From NCBI RefSeq assembly GCF_037975245.1, contig NC_092576.1, positions 26,425,611-26,489,610 of the forward strand: a stretch of DNA of 64,000 nt, in the 5' to 3' direction. The translations under genes were made by a program, and so were the position numbers. The notes under the pieces are model-generated. The model saw only the letters and a list, made by a program, of their open reading frames with translations. It had not been told where the DNA came from and ran no database searches. This document shows positions 1 through 10,839 of the stretch, one piece after another; position 1 is the stretch's first letter, and each line of letters starts with the position of its first letter. The DNA is from Apostichopus japonicus. Taxonomy: Eukaryota; Echinodermata; Holothuroidea; Aspidochirotida; Stichopodidae.

Positions 1-1140
1 TGAGCACCAAAATCAATAGCGGAATATACTCACTGTGGTGCATCTATGTACCAAGTATGACTTAATGAAGTCTGTCATTGTTCAGTTGCCGTGTTTACAA
101 CTATTTTAGTGAGAATCAACTTACTAGATATGCATATCAACTTTAAGAAATATCACAATGTACCTGCTATCTACCAACATATTAATGTCGTTGTAACGAA
201 TACTGCTTTCTATATTACTAAGTTATTTATGGTGGCGCTTATCCACTAACCAGAATGTGCGACCTGTGGGAAATTCCCGCAGGATAGCCTGGTCGCAGAA
301 CCACGTTGCTCGAGGCACAATATGATCAACCATCAAGGGAACATACTTACTATTACCAACCAGCATACACCATTAGTCCTACACAGCAAGAGATAAGAGC
401 GCGAGTTTGGTAAAAGATTACTTACCTATAGGCTAGCAATACATAATCCACTATACTGCCACTTAGGGAGGAACATTTCGGAAGGGCTCGTTTTTGTTTT
501 CTTGGTCGGTAGCGGCTAATCTGATCATATCTTTATTGGCTGTACCTGTGGTGCTAGTAACGGTCCTTACTCACTAAGGGCCCGAACCGTATCCGGCTAG
601 TAGTATAATACCCGTAGGAGAAGGAAAACCAGATACCACCGTGAGGAGGGAGGTAATCATTTCAAGCAGTTTTCTAGGCACCGAGGATGGTGGATATTTT
701 TAAAGAAGCAGGAAGGGTCTGATAGTACACAAATATTATTTATTGACAACCGGGCGGAGTTCGAAGAAACTGCCTATATGCTTATGTAGCAGAGTGCTAT
801 TTTAGCCACTGTTACTATATCTTCCCCATGTGGTCAAACTCCTCCATTTGTGTTGATAACTATGTCATGTACATGGGTCATTTGACTTTCTAATACAATG
901 GATGTCTGTTGGGAGTAAGTAGTGGTTGGCTAGAGAGAGTCGAGAAGTCTCTGGTCTGACTGTTTATCTTTTATCCACTTTTCTTTCTTTGTTTCCCTTT
1001 ATTTATTTTCTTGGCTCTGATTACTTCTGAGCTTCCTGTTCTCACCCCTTAAGCATTCCTGCGCTCCCAATATGTGTTTTGTGGTAACACCCCTTATATT
1101 ATACCTGTAAGGAAGCAGCATCTGGCTTCCTCGACTCTCA
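1..1140. other. Non-coding stretch, nothing recognised
   Basis: AT-rich sequence without a long open frame, a recognisable domain or a clear repeat boundary. I see no RNA gene here. Confidence 0.5.
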
Positions 1141-1220
1141 TTTGTTTGTGGTCATCGGCCACCCTATAATTCTAAGGGTGAAGTTAAGATGTTTAGGGCT
1201 TAAAAACCTAGCTACATCCG

Positions 1221-1343
1221 ATGGATGCATCTCTCATCTGCCGACACAAGCAGAGGCAACACCGTTACTACTCCTGAGAGAGAGAGAGTTGAAGACTATT
1301 TCTTATGTCTTCATGTATTCCTGCATATTGTGATTATTCAGGT
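1221..1343 (+). repeat. Direct repeat, copy 1 of ~110 bp unit
   Basis: This segment, containing the string ctgccgacacaagcagaggc and ending in ctgcatattgtgattattca, recurs almost unchanged at 2459-2571. The two copies differ by a few substitutions and by one GAGA unit in a short GA tract. Spacing of about 1.24 kb and same orientation would fit long terminal repeat fragments or a segmental duplication, but no gag or pol coding sequence lies between them, so the origin is open. Confidence 0.75.
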
Positions 1344-2458
1344 AAGTGTATATTTTATACTTCTTGCAACTGCTTCCTAGGTTAGAGATATTAGTGTAAC
1401 TTAGGCTTATTTAATTGCCATGTACAGGTCCTTTAAATACTAATTTCCTATATTGAGTTTACCCCTGAAACTCCTTGTGAATGTGTTTTTTTTTATATTA
1501 TTTCTTTTACTATTTAAGTTGTGTTCTTTGCAAGTAACATTGCTGTATTATTGTTCAGTTTGCTATCGTAATGCTCACTAAATAATTATAATCCCATAAT
1601 ATTTAGGTGTCACATGGAAATTGAGTATTCTTCTGTATTGAGTATTCTTTAGTATTTAGTACATGTGCTACAGTACTGTACATATATTGCTCTTATCTAC
1701 TTTGTGACAGTTAACATGGTGCACATTATTTCTAATTAATATTCAATATTATTGTTAGTAGTGATCACCAAGGTCACTTTGCATACATTTTAATTGTTAA
1801 CAAGTTCTGCCATAAGAGCTGCTACTTCGAGTCCCTGAGGGGCTCTGTGCATGGTATCTTGCGTTACCATGGTAACAGAACCACAATGGGCAATGATACA
1901 TGGGCAGTATTGTTCATTTATACTGGAGAGTCATATTAAGGCAATTGTTTGTATACCTGTACTGTAAAACTTGTATTAATGTGTTGTATTAGTGATCTGC
2001 TAATTAGGCTGAATTCTAGCTGTATCTAGGTCACTGCTGCAAGGATTCATGTGTTATGTATTTTACATATATAGGGGTAATGCCCATGCTGTTTTTTATG
2101 ATCTTGCACTTCAGCGACTAAAGATCATGTATAGGCCTGTCCCATTTACTGGCTTATTTGTACATAGCTTTTCTATTACCTTTATTAGAACTTTTTATCA
2201 CTTTTGGTTTGCGATTTGTGACAGGAGGTTACAAAGCCATATGCCATTTTTAGATAGTTTAGCACATGTAGTTATGGTCACTACTACCCTGCAGTGGTTA
2301 AGTTGTACATACATGTACAGGGTTAATGATGTACTGTCCATTGCTTTGTTTACTTATTATTTCTTTAGTAATTGTTTATATTATTTTGCTTCTTTAGTTA
2401 TAAAGTGGGTCCTTTAGTTATAAAGTGGGTCGACTATAGTTCGGTTACTTTATTTTAT

Positions 2459-2571
2459 CGATCTCTCATCTGCCGACACAAGCAGAGGCAACACCTCTAC
2501 TACTCCTGAGAGAGAGTTGAAGACTATTTCTTATTTCTTCATGTATTCCTGCATATTCTGATTATTCAGGT
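2459..2571 (+). repeat. Direct repeat, copy 2 of ~110 bp unit
   Basis: Second copy of the 1221-1343 unit in the same orientation. Just upstream, at 2395-2431, the string ttagttataaagtgggtc occurs twice back to back, a short tandem duplication. Confidence 0.75.
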
Positions 2572-2575
2572 CTTA

Positions 2576-3375
2576 CTGTAGGTACACTATTATACATACT
2601 CTGTTGATGGCATTGGCCAATTAGACACCGGGTACTACTTAAAGACGCCGGTCGCTCCTATATAGACGCTGGTTGTACCATACTAGGGAAGGGGCTACTC
2701 CACCCAATGGTTCCCCGAGCGGTCTAAGGACGCTGGGTCGGAATGACAGCGCATGTGCCCAAGTGTAGTATCTCTTAGTTATTTATTGTCGTTAGTCGTA
2801 ACGGACTTCAAGAGAGAGTTTTTGTATTTGACCAGTTTGCGGTTGTGGGACTGCTGTCGTGTTTTGTATCCACCACACAAACTGAGTGCCAGCGGTTATT
2901 TATGTATAATACCATTTGTTCATACACAGACCACATAGTTAATAGTAGAACAGCACTGCTCCTTGATGGTATGTGTCGTTGAGTGGTTGCTGGACCTTGC
3001 TGAATGTAGAAGCCAGTCGTACCCTATTATAAATGTTTTTGCTTATTGATTTGTGTATGTTTTTCATTGATTTCTAAGCTTCCGCCCTATTCTAGGTGAC
3101 AATTAGAGTCATTGCAAACACCCCTAACCCCGCTGCTCCTATGTTGTAGGTACATGGCGAGTAGTCGTTACACTTAGTATCCAGTACAGTCACACCACTC
3201 CCTTGCATCTGTACGAGTTTACATATTAGACAGTTTAGATATGACGACGCGGAAAATTGCGACAGGGAAGTTACCGACAATGTACGTCGTGGCAGTGCCT
3301 TCCCCGTCCTGCTGATTTGTGCTTTAGATCTGTAGTGAAGGAAATTTTGTTCATTGCACCCTTTGAATATTTATG
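2576..3375. other. Non-coding stretch
   Basis: No supported gene. The motif gacgcyggt or a close variant appears four times between about 2625 and 2735 but without a regular period. Confidence 0.4.
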
Positions 3376-4340
3376 TGTTACGTAATAGTCAGTTTGTTAG
3401 CGTTAGTTTGTGCACATAGTTTTGCACGAGTGTTTTGTTAGTTTTGTACCCGCTGTGATCATGGCTAGCAGTTTCTCTGCAGGGCTCCGGGGTTCGCCTC
3501 GTAAACCCCTTATTATTTCCTAATGTTATTAATCTTGGGTCGTTATTGCCCAGAGTTACTCATATCTGGAGTCAGTGAGGAGATGTCCCCCTTTTAAGAG
3601 GCAGAATGCCTTTTTTTTTTTTATGGTTTTCGGCTTTAGGCTCGAAGCCACTGGTATCCAAGTCGGCGGTTCTGTACATACCAACACATGCGGCGAGCTG
3701 GCGAGAGATGTCCGCGAGTGAGTTGTACTCATTTTAGTAAGACATTAAGTCATAAATATTGTTTCTTAAATGCTGTACGTACCCCATTGTTAATTAATTG
3801 AATTGCAGTTAGAAGTTTCGCCCCATTGGCTGGGATGTACTTTACTGTTCAAAGTACATTTGTTACGGTGTGTTTTTGGACCTTTGTCCTACGGGTTCGT
3901 AGCGTGTATTATATATTGTAAAGTACGTGGGTGCTAGTATTGCATACTATTATACTGTAGGGTTACTGTTAAGTGTATTGAAAGTTGATTAATGTACAAG
4001 TATTGTATTGAGTATTGTACGAAAACAGAGCAATTTCACGGCTATGTTATATTGCTCTTCTGTGTATTTAATATCCTTGCTGAGTTATTGAGAGATGAAT
4101 ATTACGTAGTATTGAATATTTGAGTACAGGTTTTCCCCGAGTAAGGAGAGTTTTAATTAGGTTAAGGAGGTTTATCAAGCCATTTATATTGTCATGTATC
4201 ATGATTTATTCATATGTATTATATCATTTTGTAGAGTTTGTAATAAATTGTCAGCCGTTGTTTCAACGGAACACTGATGCATCCTCATATATCACTTGTA
4301 AGTTCGAATTGGAAGATTATAACGATGATGAATGCAACGC
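3376..4340 (+). repeat. Long dispersed repeat, copy 1 (possible LTR)
   Basis: From about 3395 the sequence (gcgttagtttgtgcacatag, then gggttcgcctcgt, gagatgtccc and aaatgctgtacgtaccc) is collinear with 31740-32560 in the same orientation. The similarity is patchy but long, several hundred bases. The last part, around 4125-4330 (tttccccgag, ttaatta, attgtcagccgttgttt), has a third relative at 57620-57830. Modular sharing between distant copies is typical of solo LTRs or of a non-autonomous element. Exact termini and a target-site duplication could not be fixed. Confidence 0.6.
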
Positions 4341-5600
4341 ATACTTCATCAGGTAAGTTACGCAACTCCATGTATACTGATATGGATGTTTATAAAACAT
4401 ACCGTAATATGAATATACCCAGTCTTGTTTAAAGACAGGCCGGATTACCTCCTAATCGTCACACAGATGTAGGCATACATATAAAAAATACAGGCTAATG
4501 CTCATACATTAGTCTGAACGTGACATCAGACTCACTGACTGTGACAACATTTTAGGATAAGAAGGTTTCAGATCAAGCCAAGACCCATTGTGGTCATGCT
4601 GCAGTTGCTGGGGGCTTCTCAGCAGTCAGTCCTACACCAGGCCAGCGATACGATATGATTTAAAATGACAGATTAAGCCTCTACAGTTGTTTTAGTACTA
4701 CGCCTTGTTCCGCCGGAATCACTGCGCACTGCAGGGATAAGAACCATTTTGTAATGACGCAGTGTGCTTTACACTGTGGGTATAGATGCGTGCATTGTTT
4801 TCCTATTGGTTACAGGAACAGAAAGCAAACATTGTAATATCAAAATTGAGATTTCTGACAGGTCCCACCTATGCAGCCTTCATTTGGGGGGGGGGGGGGA
4901 TTGTAACTTTTATCTGGTGTGGTAACCACTTCTGCGAAAACACTAAATCATTTTATTTCCATGATTCTAATTAAGTGGCAGATTAAGTGCACAGCCTGTC
5001 ATGTTTTTAAATAATACACCCCTTAATTCAGGAAAAAAAGGGTTGATATTGAAATATTGGTAAACTTTATTCCTCTTTCGCTTTTTAGGTTCAAGAAAGA
5101 TGATCTCTATAGATCGAAAGATACTTTTGATGAAAAGGTCGCCCAGGAAAGAACCTGGGCACGAAAACCAAACTACTGAACGACTGATCCGCTTGTAACC
5201 CCAGTCCCCTTGCATCGGGACTGTGACTGTGTGATCATCATAGATTGAAAGATGCACTTCAAATCCCGGAGAGAATGAAATGTACGAATGGATACCGTGT
5301 CCAATGATTGGAGGCCATATGCACTTTGCTATCACGATTTGCATATCAAAGGTAGGTAAATATTTATGTCATACCAAACACTTTAAAATGGAACTTGCTG
5401 CCATCTCATTTTTTCCAAACATATGAGACAGGAATAGGATGTCATGGGACGGCGTCTTTAACCGTCAACACTATAAAAAACATTCAACTTATGTGTAGGC
5501 CTATGCATGGTTTTCCTTAAAAAAAAAAATTCAATTAAATGTAGGACCACCATGAGGCATTAAGAAGCTAGAGCACCAATGGTGCAGTAGCTCATACCTT
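4341..5600. other. Non-coding stretch with G-run
   Basis: No supported gene. A run of about 13 G sits at roughly 4887-4900. One TAGGCCTA palindrome is at 5496-5503. Confidence 0.4.
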
Positions 5601-5607
5601 TTAGGGC

Positions 5608-5622
5608 ACCCCCAAAACATTT
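5608..5622 (+). repeat. Target-site duplication, 5' copy
   Basis: The bases gcacccccaaaacattt (5606-5622) recur exactly at 10551-10567. The first two bases (gc) may belong to the 3' end of the element, because related copies also end in AAAAAGC, so the duplication is 15 to 17 bp. It defines the borders of the complete retrotransposon between them. Confidence 0.9.
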
Positions 5623-5703
5623 GGAGTGCAGACGTGTTTCGCTCTCGCTCTCCATCTGATACAGCTACTTTCTTACCTTACTGTACTGTACTGTGCTATA
5701 CTT

Positions 5704-5716
5704 CCCGCCAGGCGGG
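5704..5716 (+). promoter_or_regulatory. 5' UTR GC stem-loop of copy 1
   Basis: The 13-mer CCCGCCAGGCGGG is a near-perfect hairpin in the 5' UTR. It closely matches the hairpin CCCGCATGGCGGG at 10527-10539 just before the 3' end of the same element. Stem sequence and size are shared and only the central bases differ. Confidence 0.6.
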
Positions 5717-5820
5717 TGTGTGCGTTTGTCGTATATAGTTATCGTATATCGTTTTAAGTTTAAACCTGTCTTTATAGTTTGTTTTTGTTACTCCTCTGTG
5801 GCCTAGCCACCTTCGGTATC

Positions 5821-6974
5821 ATGGCATCGCGCCGTGATTCGAAAATTGTTAAGTTGACCTTCACCGGTGAACAAGCGGTTCCACCGGTGCAAGTTTTTGG
5901 TATTTTAAAGAGTAAGGGTGTTGTTGTGCCTGGAGAGGTTGATGCTTTACAAGCTCTCCAGGGTCGTAATACGTATGATCTACGTTTTACCAGTGACGTG
6001 ACCCGGCAGAAGGGTGTCACGTTGCTGAGTGGGGTTGAAGGTTTGACAGTTACTCCATACGAGTATGGGTAACTGTCATCCACGTAGGATTAGAGGTGCG
6101 TCAAGAACTTGTCGCAACTGTTTTAGGTCGGTTCGGGGCTGTCAAGGCTATTAAAATGTGCTCCTACGCACAGGCCCCTGGGGTGTTCAACGGGCACCGA
6201 CAGGTTCGGATCGACCTCAAGCAGGACATTCCCTCCTTCCTTTTTATTGCCGGGCATAAAGCTCACGTGCGTTACCCCGGTCAGCCCCGTACCTGCTTCA
6301 GGTGTGGGGAGACCGGGCACGAAGCCAAGGGCTGCCCAAATAAGAAGTGTGGGCGCTGCCTTCGTCTTGGGCATGATACCTCTGCTTGCCCAAGCGAAGT
6401 TGTGTGCTCACTCTGTGGGAAGGAGGGACATGTCTTTCGCGCTTGTCCCTCTTATGTCTTTATGACAAAGAGTGGGGGTCAAGCAAAGGCGCCAAGTTCT
6501 GGCGCACCTACTGCCCCGGAGGAAGCTCCACGCAAGGAGGGGGAAACGGGTGAGGATTCACTCTCCGCACCTCCTTCACCCTCCCCCGTAGTTGCAGACC
6601 CCAACCCCGTGCCCGCACCGAGAAAGTCTCCACCGGCTTCCCCCATCAACCCCGTGCCCGCACCGTCTCCACCACACAGCGAAGCGGACACGGGGTCTCC
6701 ACCAGCTTCCCCCATCAACCTGTCCAGTTCCGTCCCCAGTCCGCCGCCGGTATCGCCAGATCCGGAGACTCTGTCTGACGACGACTCGGTCGTCAGGTCT
6801 CCGGAGGCTATGTCTGACAGCGACTCCGGAGGCTCGGTGATCGTCGAGCCGAAACGTGCCACTGGGACGAGCTGGTACGACGAGATGGGGGAACCCTCAC
6901 TGAAAAGGTCGGCCTCCGACCACGATATGTCGTCTAGAGCGCGCTTGAAGCTTACAGAATCGACGTCGGCGTAG
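5821..6974 (+). pseudogene. ORF1 of retrotransposon copy 1, one frameshift
   Basis: ORF1 encodes the nucleic-acid-binding partner of the retrotransposon RNP. The ATG at 5821 opens MASRRDSKIVKLTF, which aligns residue by residue with the ORF1 start of copy 2 (MAARRDSKIVLLSF). The frame stops at 6072. A one-base shift near 6066-6070 restores homology, after which the frame runs to TAG at 6972-6974. The second part has a YPGQPRTC segment followed by three CCHC zinc knuckles (about 6295-6455) and then a Pro/Ser-rich acidic tail of about 150 residues. Because copy 2 is also interrupted in this region, a genuine two-part ORF1 or recoding cannot be excluded. Simple decay is the conservative reading. 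Confidence 0.8.
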
Positions 6975-6994
6975 TTTTGCCCCATTGCCCTCTC

Positions 6995-9900
6995 ATGGCC
7001 CATACATTTTCAGTTGCCACCTTGAACGTCAATGGCATGAGGGATCATCGCAAGCGCAGTCGCATTTTCCAATATTGTATTTCAATGGAAGTCGACTGCG
7101 TTTGCCTACAAGAAACACATATTTTGGAAGAAGATGTCCCTCTATGGGCTTATGAGTGGGGTGGTGGGCTGCATGCTTCGTTTGGTTCGTCTTCATCCTG
7201 TGGCACTGTCATCCTCCTGTCACCTCGTCAGGCGGGTTGTGCCACTAGGGTGGAGACGGATCACGAGGGCCGATTGGTTTGCATTCTTTTCAAGTATCCA
7301 CAGGGTAACATCTCCCTTTGCAATGTGTATGCTCCCAATCGGCCTTCTGCTAGACGAGATTTTTTTAACACGCTGCCTTCCTTTGTTCCTGGTAGTGCTC
7401 CATGTGTCATGGTCGGAGACTTTAACTGTGTCCCAGACTCGGGTCTTGACAGACTCGGGGCTGCTGTGTCTGCTAGTCCCGACGCTGGGATCACAGAATT
7501 GGACAGATTCACTTCCGCACACCTTTTAGCCGATGTCTGGAGGCGTATACACCCGTGTAGTACGGTGTATACGTGGGTGACGCCTAACGGAGAAGATGCC
7601 TCCAGGATAGATCGAGTGTATGCGCCCGTAAGTTTTAAATTTTCGGGTTGCGAGACGCTCAGCTGTCCGCTCTCTGACCATGACACTGTGGTAGCACGTT
7701 TTGTTTTGCCTTCCATTTTCCCGATCGGGCGGGGCCTATGGAAGCTTAACTGTCGGATTCTTGGCGAGGCAGAATTCCGCCAGGGTTTCGAGACCAGGTA
7801 CAAAGGATGGCAAACATTCAAGCCGGCCTTTGCTTGTACATCCCAGTGGTGGGATAATATCAAGTTGCGCATCAAACGCTACGCAATTCAGTATTGCGTG
7901 ACCCGCGCACGGCGTCGAAGAGAAAAATTCTCGAAGCTGTGCGCGGAGGTGAAGTTTGGCGACCCTTCGGCAGTCATCGCTTTGCAGACGTATCTCGATG
8001 AAAAGTACCACGGTGCCCGCGTCAGGGCCCGTGTCGAAGCGGTGGATGCCGAGGAGCGCCCTTCACTGAGGTTTTACCAGTCCGTTAGCTCATCGGCGGG
8101 TGACAGACGCGTCCCGTCTGTGCGCGCTACCGATGGGACCGTAGTCAGTGACCCTCACGGCATTGTCCGCGTATATAAAGAGTATTATTCGAGTTTGTTT
8201 ACGCGTGGCAATGTCGACTTGTCGGCACAGTCTGATTTATTGAGGGGAATCTCAAAAACCGTTCCCCACGATGTCAATGATATTTTGGGGGGGGGCGGAA
8301 TAACCACTGTTGAGCTTTGGAAGGCGCTTTCGAAGATGAAGAATGGCAAGTCCCCGGGTTCGGACGGGCTTCCGAGGGAGTTCTACCGAACCTTCTGGGC
8401 ATTAATAGGACCCGACATCAGAGCCGTCTTCGAGGACGCCTTCCAAAACGGACTGTTAAACCAAAGTCAACGTCTGGGCATGATTACTTTGCTGCCAAAG
8501 TCTGGGGATCCCTTGGATCCCCATAACAAGCGTCCGATCACCTTGTTAAATGTGGACTACAAGTTGCTGGCTAAGGCTTTGTGCAACCGCCTTGCACTGG
8601 CTATGCCGCATCTTGTTGGTGATCTCCAGACTTGTGCAGTGAAGGGTCATTGCATCCAGCAGAACTTGTGGTTGATGCGCGACTTGACCGACTTTGTTAT
8701 TGAGCGTGATCTGCCATGTGCATTGGTGTCTCTGGACCAGCAGAAGGCCTTTGACATGGTGGATCGCGGTTTTTTAATGAATGTATTGGAGACGTTTCAG
8801 TTGCAACCAAATTTTCGTAAATGGATTTCTGTTTTGTATGAACAAAGTTTCAGTTCTGTTATCGTAAATGGGTTTTGTTCGGAGGTTTTTAACGTAGAGA
8901 GGGGGGTGCGCCAGGGGTGCCCTCTGTCTCCATTACTTTATGTTTTGTTTAGCGAGTCCCTCTCTCGTCTTTTGGAAAGGGACTCCAAACTTGTTCCATT
9001 CGTTGTGCCAGGGGGTGCCAAAGTGAAATGCGCTCAATATGCAGATGACGTGACATGTATTGTTTCGAGTCTCGGCTCCTTTCGCGCACTCTCGCAGGAT
9101 GTATCTATTTTTGAGAGAGCTACCGGGGCGAAGTTGAATCCAGAAAAGACAAAGGGCCTTCGTCTTGGTAGCTGGAGATACAGAGACTTACCATTCGGTG
9201 CGTCGTGGTCGGATCAGAATATCAAAATTAATGGTATATGGTTCGGCTACGATGCACCTTGTGATGTCACCTGGAACGAGAGGGCTGAGGTATTTCAGAG
9301 CAAACTCGAAACCTTTGGCACCCGCTGGCTTTCGATCTTGGGGAAAGGCACTGTTATTAATCGTTTCGTTTCGCCCATCTTGTGGTACCCGGGCGCCGTG
9401 TACCCTATTCCGCGTCGCGTCCTGGTACGGTTGGAGAGGGCGATTTTTTCATTCATATGGTCTGATGGTACAGAGCTTGTCAAGAGGGCGGTATTGTACC
9501 AAAAACTGGAGAAGGGGGGACTAGGGGTGGTTCATCTGGGAAGTAAATTGACCTTTTTGTTATTTAAGCAGTTGTTTGTAGCGGTAACTGACCCAGGGTT
9601 GCCTTGTTCATATTTTGTACGTTTTTGGGGCGGTTTGCACCTGCGTCGATGGGTCCCGGCGCTGTTTAGCAACAGAGAACCGCATAGTAGTACTCCAAAC
9701 AGGGTGGTGCGTGTCATCTGCTCCGCTCTGATTGAGTTGCCCCCTGTTGACCTGTCACAGCCGGCCCTCGTTCACAGTTCGTTGAGGGATAAGGCCTTGA
9801 ATGCAACTTTTGTCCAGGGACGTCATTCTGCCGAAGTATGGCGTTCGGTGCATTCAAGGCTGAATGGTTGCAGGCTCCGTGATCTTGCATGGAGAGTTGC

Positions 9901-10390
9901 ACACGGTGCCTTGGTGACCAACCTAAAAAGATATCATTGGCGATTAGGTGATGCACTGTGCCCTAGGACCGGCTGTGACAGCTTAGAGAGTACTGCTCAT
10001 GTTTTTTGGCATTGTTACTTTGTAGTAAACTTATGGGAGTGGTTCCAGAACTGGACCGACCGTGTTACGGGAGACCGTTCATGGTCGGTAGGGCAGGGCT
10101 TTATTTCATATGGGGTAGACCCTCCAGTTTGTTCGGTAGCTGTGTTGCACCGCATCATTTTTGTTTGCTCTATTGTAAAAAAACATGTTTGGCGGAATAG
10201 ATGTAATTTGGTTTTTAGGGGGAAATTTGCCAGTTGGCAGGCAGTCCTGGAGGCGGTGAAGTCTGACATTCGCCTTCAGATTGAAGGCGATTTTCGCCGT
10301 TTGTCTGGGGCTGCCTTTTTTGGACGCTGGTGTGCTGGGGAGGGGTTTTTCGTTTCGCTGCGTGCGGGTCGTCCTTCTGTACGTTTTTGA
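6995..10390 (+). CDS. ORF2: AP endonuclease / reverse transcriptase, intact
   Basis: This 1131-codon frame encodes the enzyme that nicks target DNA and copies the element RNA at the nick (target-primed reverse transcription). The ATG at 6995 is chosen because the endonuclease fold begins right after it (VATLNVNGMR). Endonuclease motifs are LQETH, VYAPN, VGDFNCV, SRIDRVYAP and CPLSDHDTV. RT motifs follow in order: a KSPGSDG segment, LPKSGDP..RPITLLN, LVSLDQQKAFD with a catalytic Asp, VRQGCPLSPLLYVLF, and QYADDV with the catalytic Asp pair. A zf-RVT-like motif (CPRTGC..H..C) lies near residue 1000. No stop or frameshift is seen. It starts 20 bases after the ORF1 stop. The paralogue at 41640-45074 shares the whole domain order and clear sequence similarity. 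Confidence 0.95.
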   Translation: MAHTFSVATLNVNGMRDHRKRSRIFQYCISMEVDCVCLQETHILEEDVPLWAYEWGGGLHASFGSSSSCGTVILLSPRQAGCATRVETDHEGRLVCILFKYPQGNISLCNVYAPNRPSARRDFFNTLPSFVPGSAPCVMVGDFNCVPDSGLDRLGAAVSASPDAGITELDRFTSAHLLADVWRRIHPCSTVYTWVTPNGEDASRIDRVYAPVSFKFSGCETLSCPLSDHDTVVARFVLPSIFPIGRGLWKLNCRILGEAEFRQGFETRYKGWQTFKPAFACTSQWWDNIKLRIKRYAIQYCVTRARRRREKFSKLCAEVKFGDPSAVIALQTYLDEKYHGARVRARVEAVDAEERPSLRFYQSVSSSAGDRRVPSVRATDGTVVSDPHGIVRVYKEYYSSLFTRGNVDLSAQSDLLRGISKTVPHDVNDILGGGGITTVELWKALSKMKNGKSPGSDGLPREFYRTFWALIGPDIRAVFEDAFQNGLLNQSQRLGMITLLPKSGDPLDPHNKRPITLLNVDYKLLAKALCNRLALAMPHLVGDLQTCAVKGHCIQQNLWLMRDLTDFVIERDLPCALVSLDQQKAFDMVDRGFLMNVLETFQLQPNFRKWISVLYEQSFSSVIVNGFCSEVFNVERGVRQGCPLSPLLYVLFSESLSRLLERDSKLVPFVVPGGAKVKCAQYADDVTCIVSSLGSFRALSQDVSIFERATGAKLNPEKTKGLRLGSWRYRDLPFGASWSDQNIKINGIWFGYDAPCDVTWNERAEVFQSKLETFGTRWLSILGKGTVINRFVSPILWYPGAVYPIPRRVLVRLERAIFSFIWSDGTELVKRAVLYQKLEKGGLGVVHLGSKLTFLLFKQLFVAVTDPGLPCSYFVRFWGGLHLRRWVPALFSNREPHSSTPNRVVRVICSALIELPPVDLSQPALVHSSLRDKALNATFVQGRHSAEVWRSVHSRLNGCRLRDLAWRVAHGALVTNLKRYHWRLGDALCPRTGCDSLESTAHVFWHCYFVVNLWEWFQNWTDRVTGDRSWSVGQGFISYGVDPPVCSVAVLHRIIFVCSIVKKHVWRNRCNLVFRGKFASWQAVLEAVKSDIRLQIEGDFRRLSGAAFFGRWCAGEGFFVSLRAGRPSVRF

Positions 10391-10526
10391 ATGTTTGAGT
10401 GGGGGGGGGGTTGGCGTTTTGTCTCTGCAGGTCGGCGGGCGTATGCTTTTTCGGCTCGCTAGACCTTAGTTTCGTTTGTCAGAATGGGATGGTTCGGTAG
10501 TGCCGTTTGGCCGTGACATTTTGTAT

Positions 10527-10552
10527 CCCGCATGGCGGGTCACGTAAAAAGC
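10527..10552 (+). promoter_or_regulatory. 3'-terminal stem-loop and ACGTAAAAAGC tail
   Basis: The hairpin CCCGC-ATG-GCGGG ends two bases before CACGTAAAAAGC, the last bases of the element. Both parts are kept in the truncated copies ending at 11447 and 39071. In LINEs with stringent 3' recognition, such a terminal RNA hairpin is the RT template signal. That role here is inference from position and conservation. Confidence 0.65.
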
Positions 10553-10567
10553 ACCCCCAAAACATTT
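10553..10567 (+). repeat. Target-site duplication, 3' copy
   Basis: Exact match of the 5' copy at 5608-5622, immediately after the AAAAAGC tail. Confidence 0.9.
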
Positions 10568-10830
10568 TTAGGGCACGATTTTTTTCAAGGGCCACAAAAA
10601 AATGTTTAGGACCCGCATTTTTTTGTTAGCCCACATGACCTTGTTTCTTTATCAAAAAAGCTGTTCTGCAGTTGTTGATGAGATTGAAGGGTTTGCATGT
10701 GACCACTTTTGATACGGATAGTGACAGATGACGTATCACTTCAAATGCTCATACTAGAATGCTGGTATGAGCGCTATTAATTAGTTGCCAGGTCTGTCAT
10801 ATGAAGAAATTGTGAGTTGGGGGAAAAAAA
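10568..10830. other. Intervening non-coding sequence
   Basis: This is the continuation of the pre-insertion target. The string tttttagggcac after the duplication echoes ttttagggcac before it at 5599-5609, so the target itself carried a short repeat. Confidence 0.4.
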
Positions 10831-10839
10831 ACATTGTAA

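Larger units (their letters stand above)
5623..10552 (+). mobile_element. Complete non-LTR retrotransposon, copy 1 (Tx1/L1-like)
   Basis: This 4.93-kb element has a 5' UTR starting GGAGTGCAGACGTG, an ORF1 with three CCHC zinc knuckles, an ORF2 with apurinic-type endonuclease and reverse transcriptase, and a short 3' UTR ending ACGTAAAAAGC instead of a poly-A tail. It is flanked by a 15-17 bp target-site duplication. The combination of zinc-knuckle ORF1, AP endonuclease, YADD-type RT and a C-terminal zinc motif without RNase H fits the Tx1 branch of the L1 group. That placement is from motif memory and not from a tree. Five partial relatives (10840, 14588, 38820, 62728 and, more distantly, copy 2) lie in the same window. 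The intact ORF2 and the perfect duplication point to recent insertion. Confidence 0.92.

Noticed and set aside
2049..2417. 122-codon plus-strand frame with hydrophobic runs
   Set aside because: Aromatic and hydrophobic composition follows from T-rich DNA; no domain, no splice context, and it overlaps a short tandem duplication.
6479..7003. 174-codon minus-strand frame antisense to ORF1
   Set aside because: It is the shadow of the Pro/Ser-rich ORF1 tail; GC-rich codons create the open antisense frame.
7261..7875. 204-codon minus-strand frame antisense to ORF2
   Set aside because: Antisense of the endonuclease region, no recognisable domain, not kept in copy 2.
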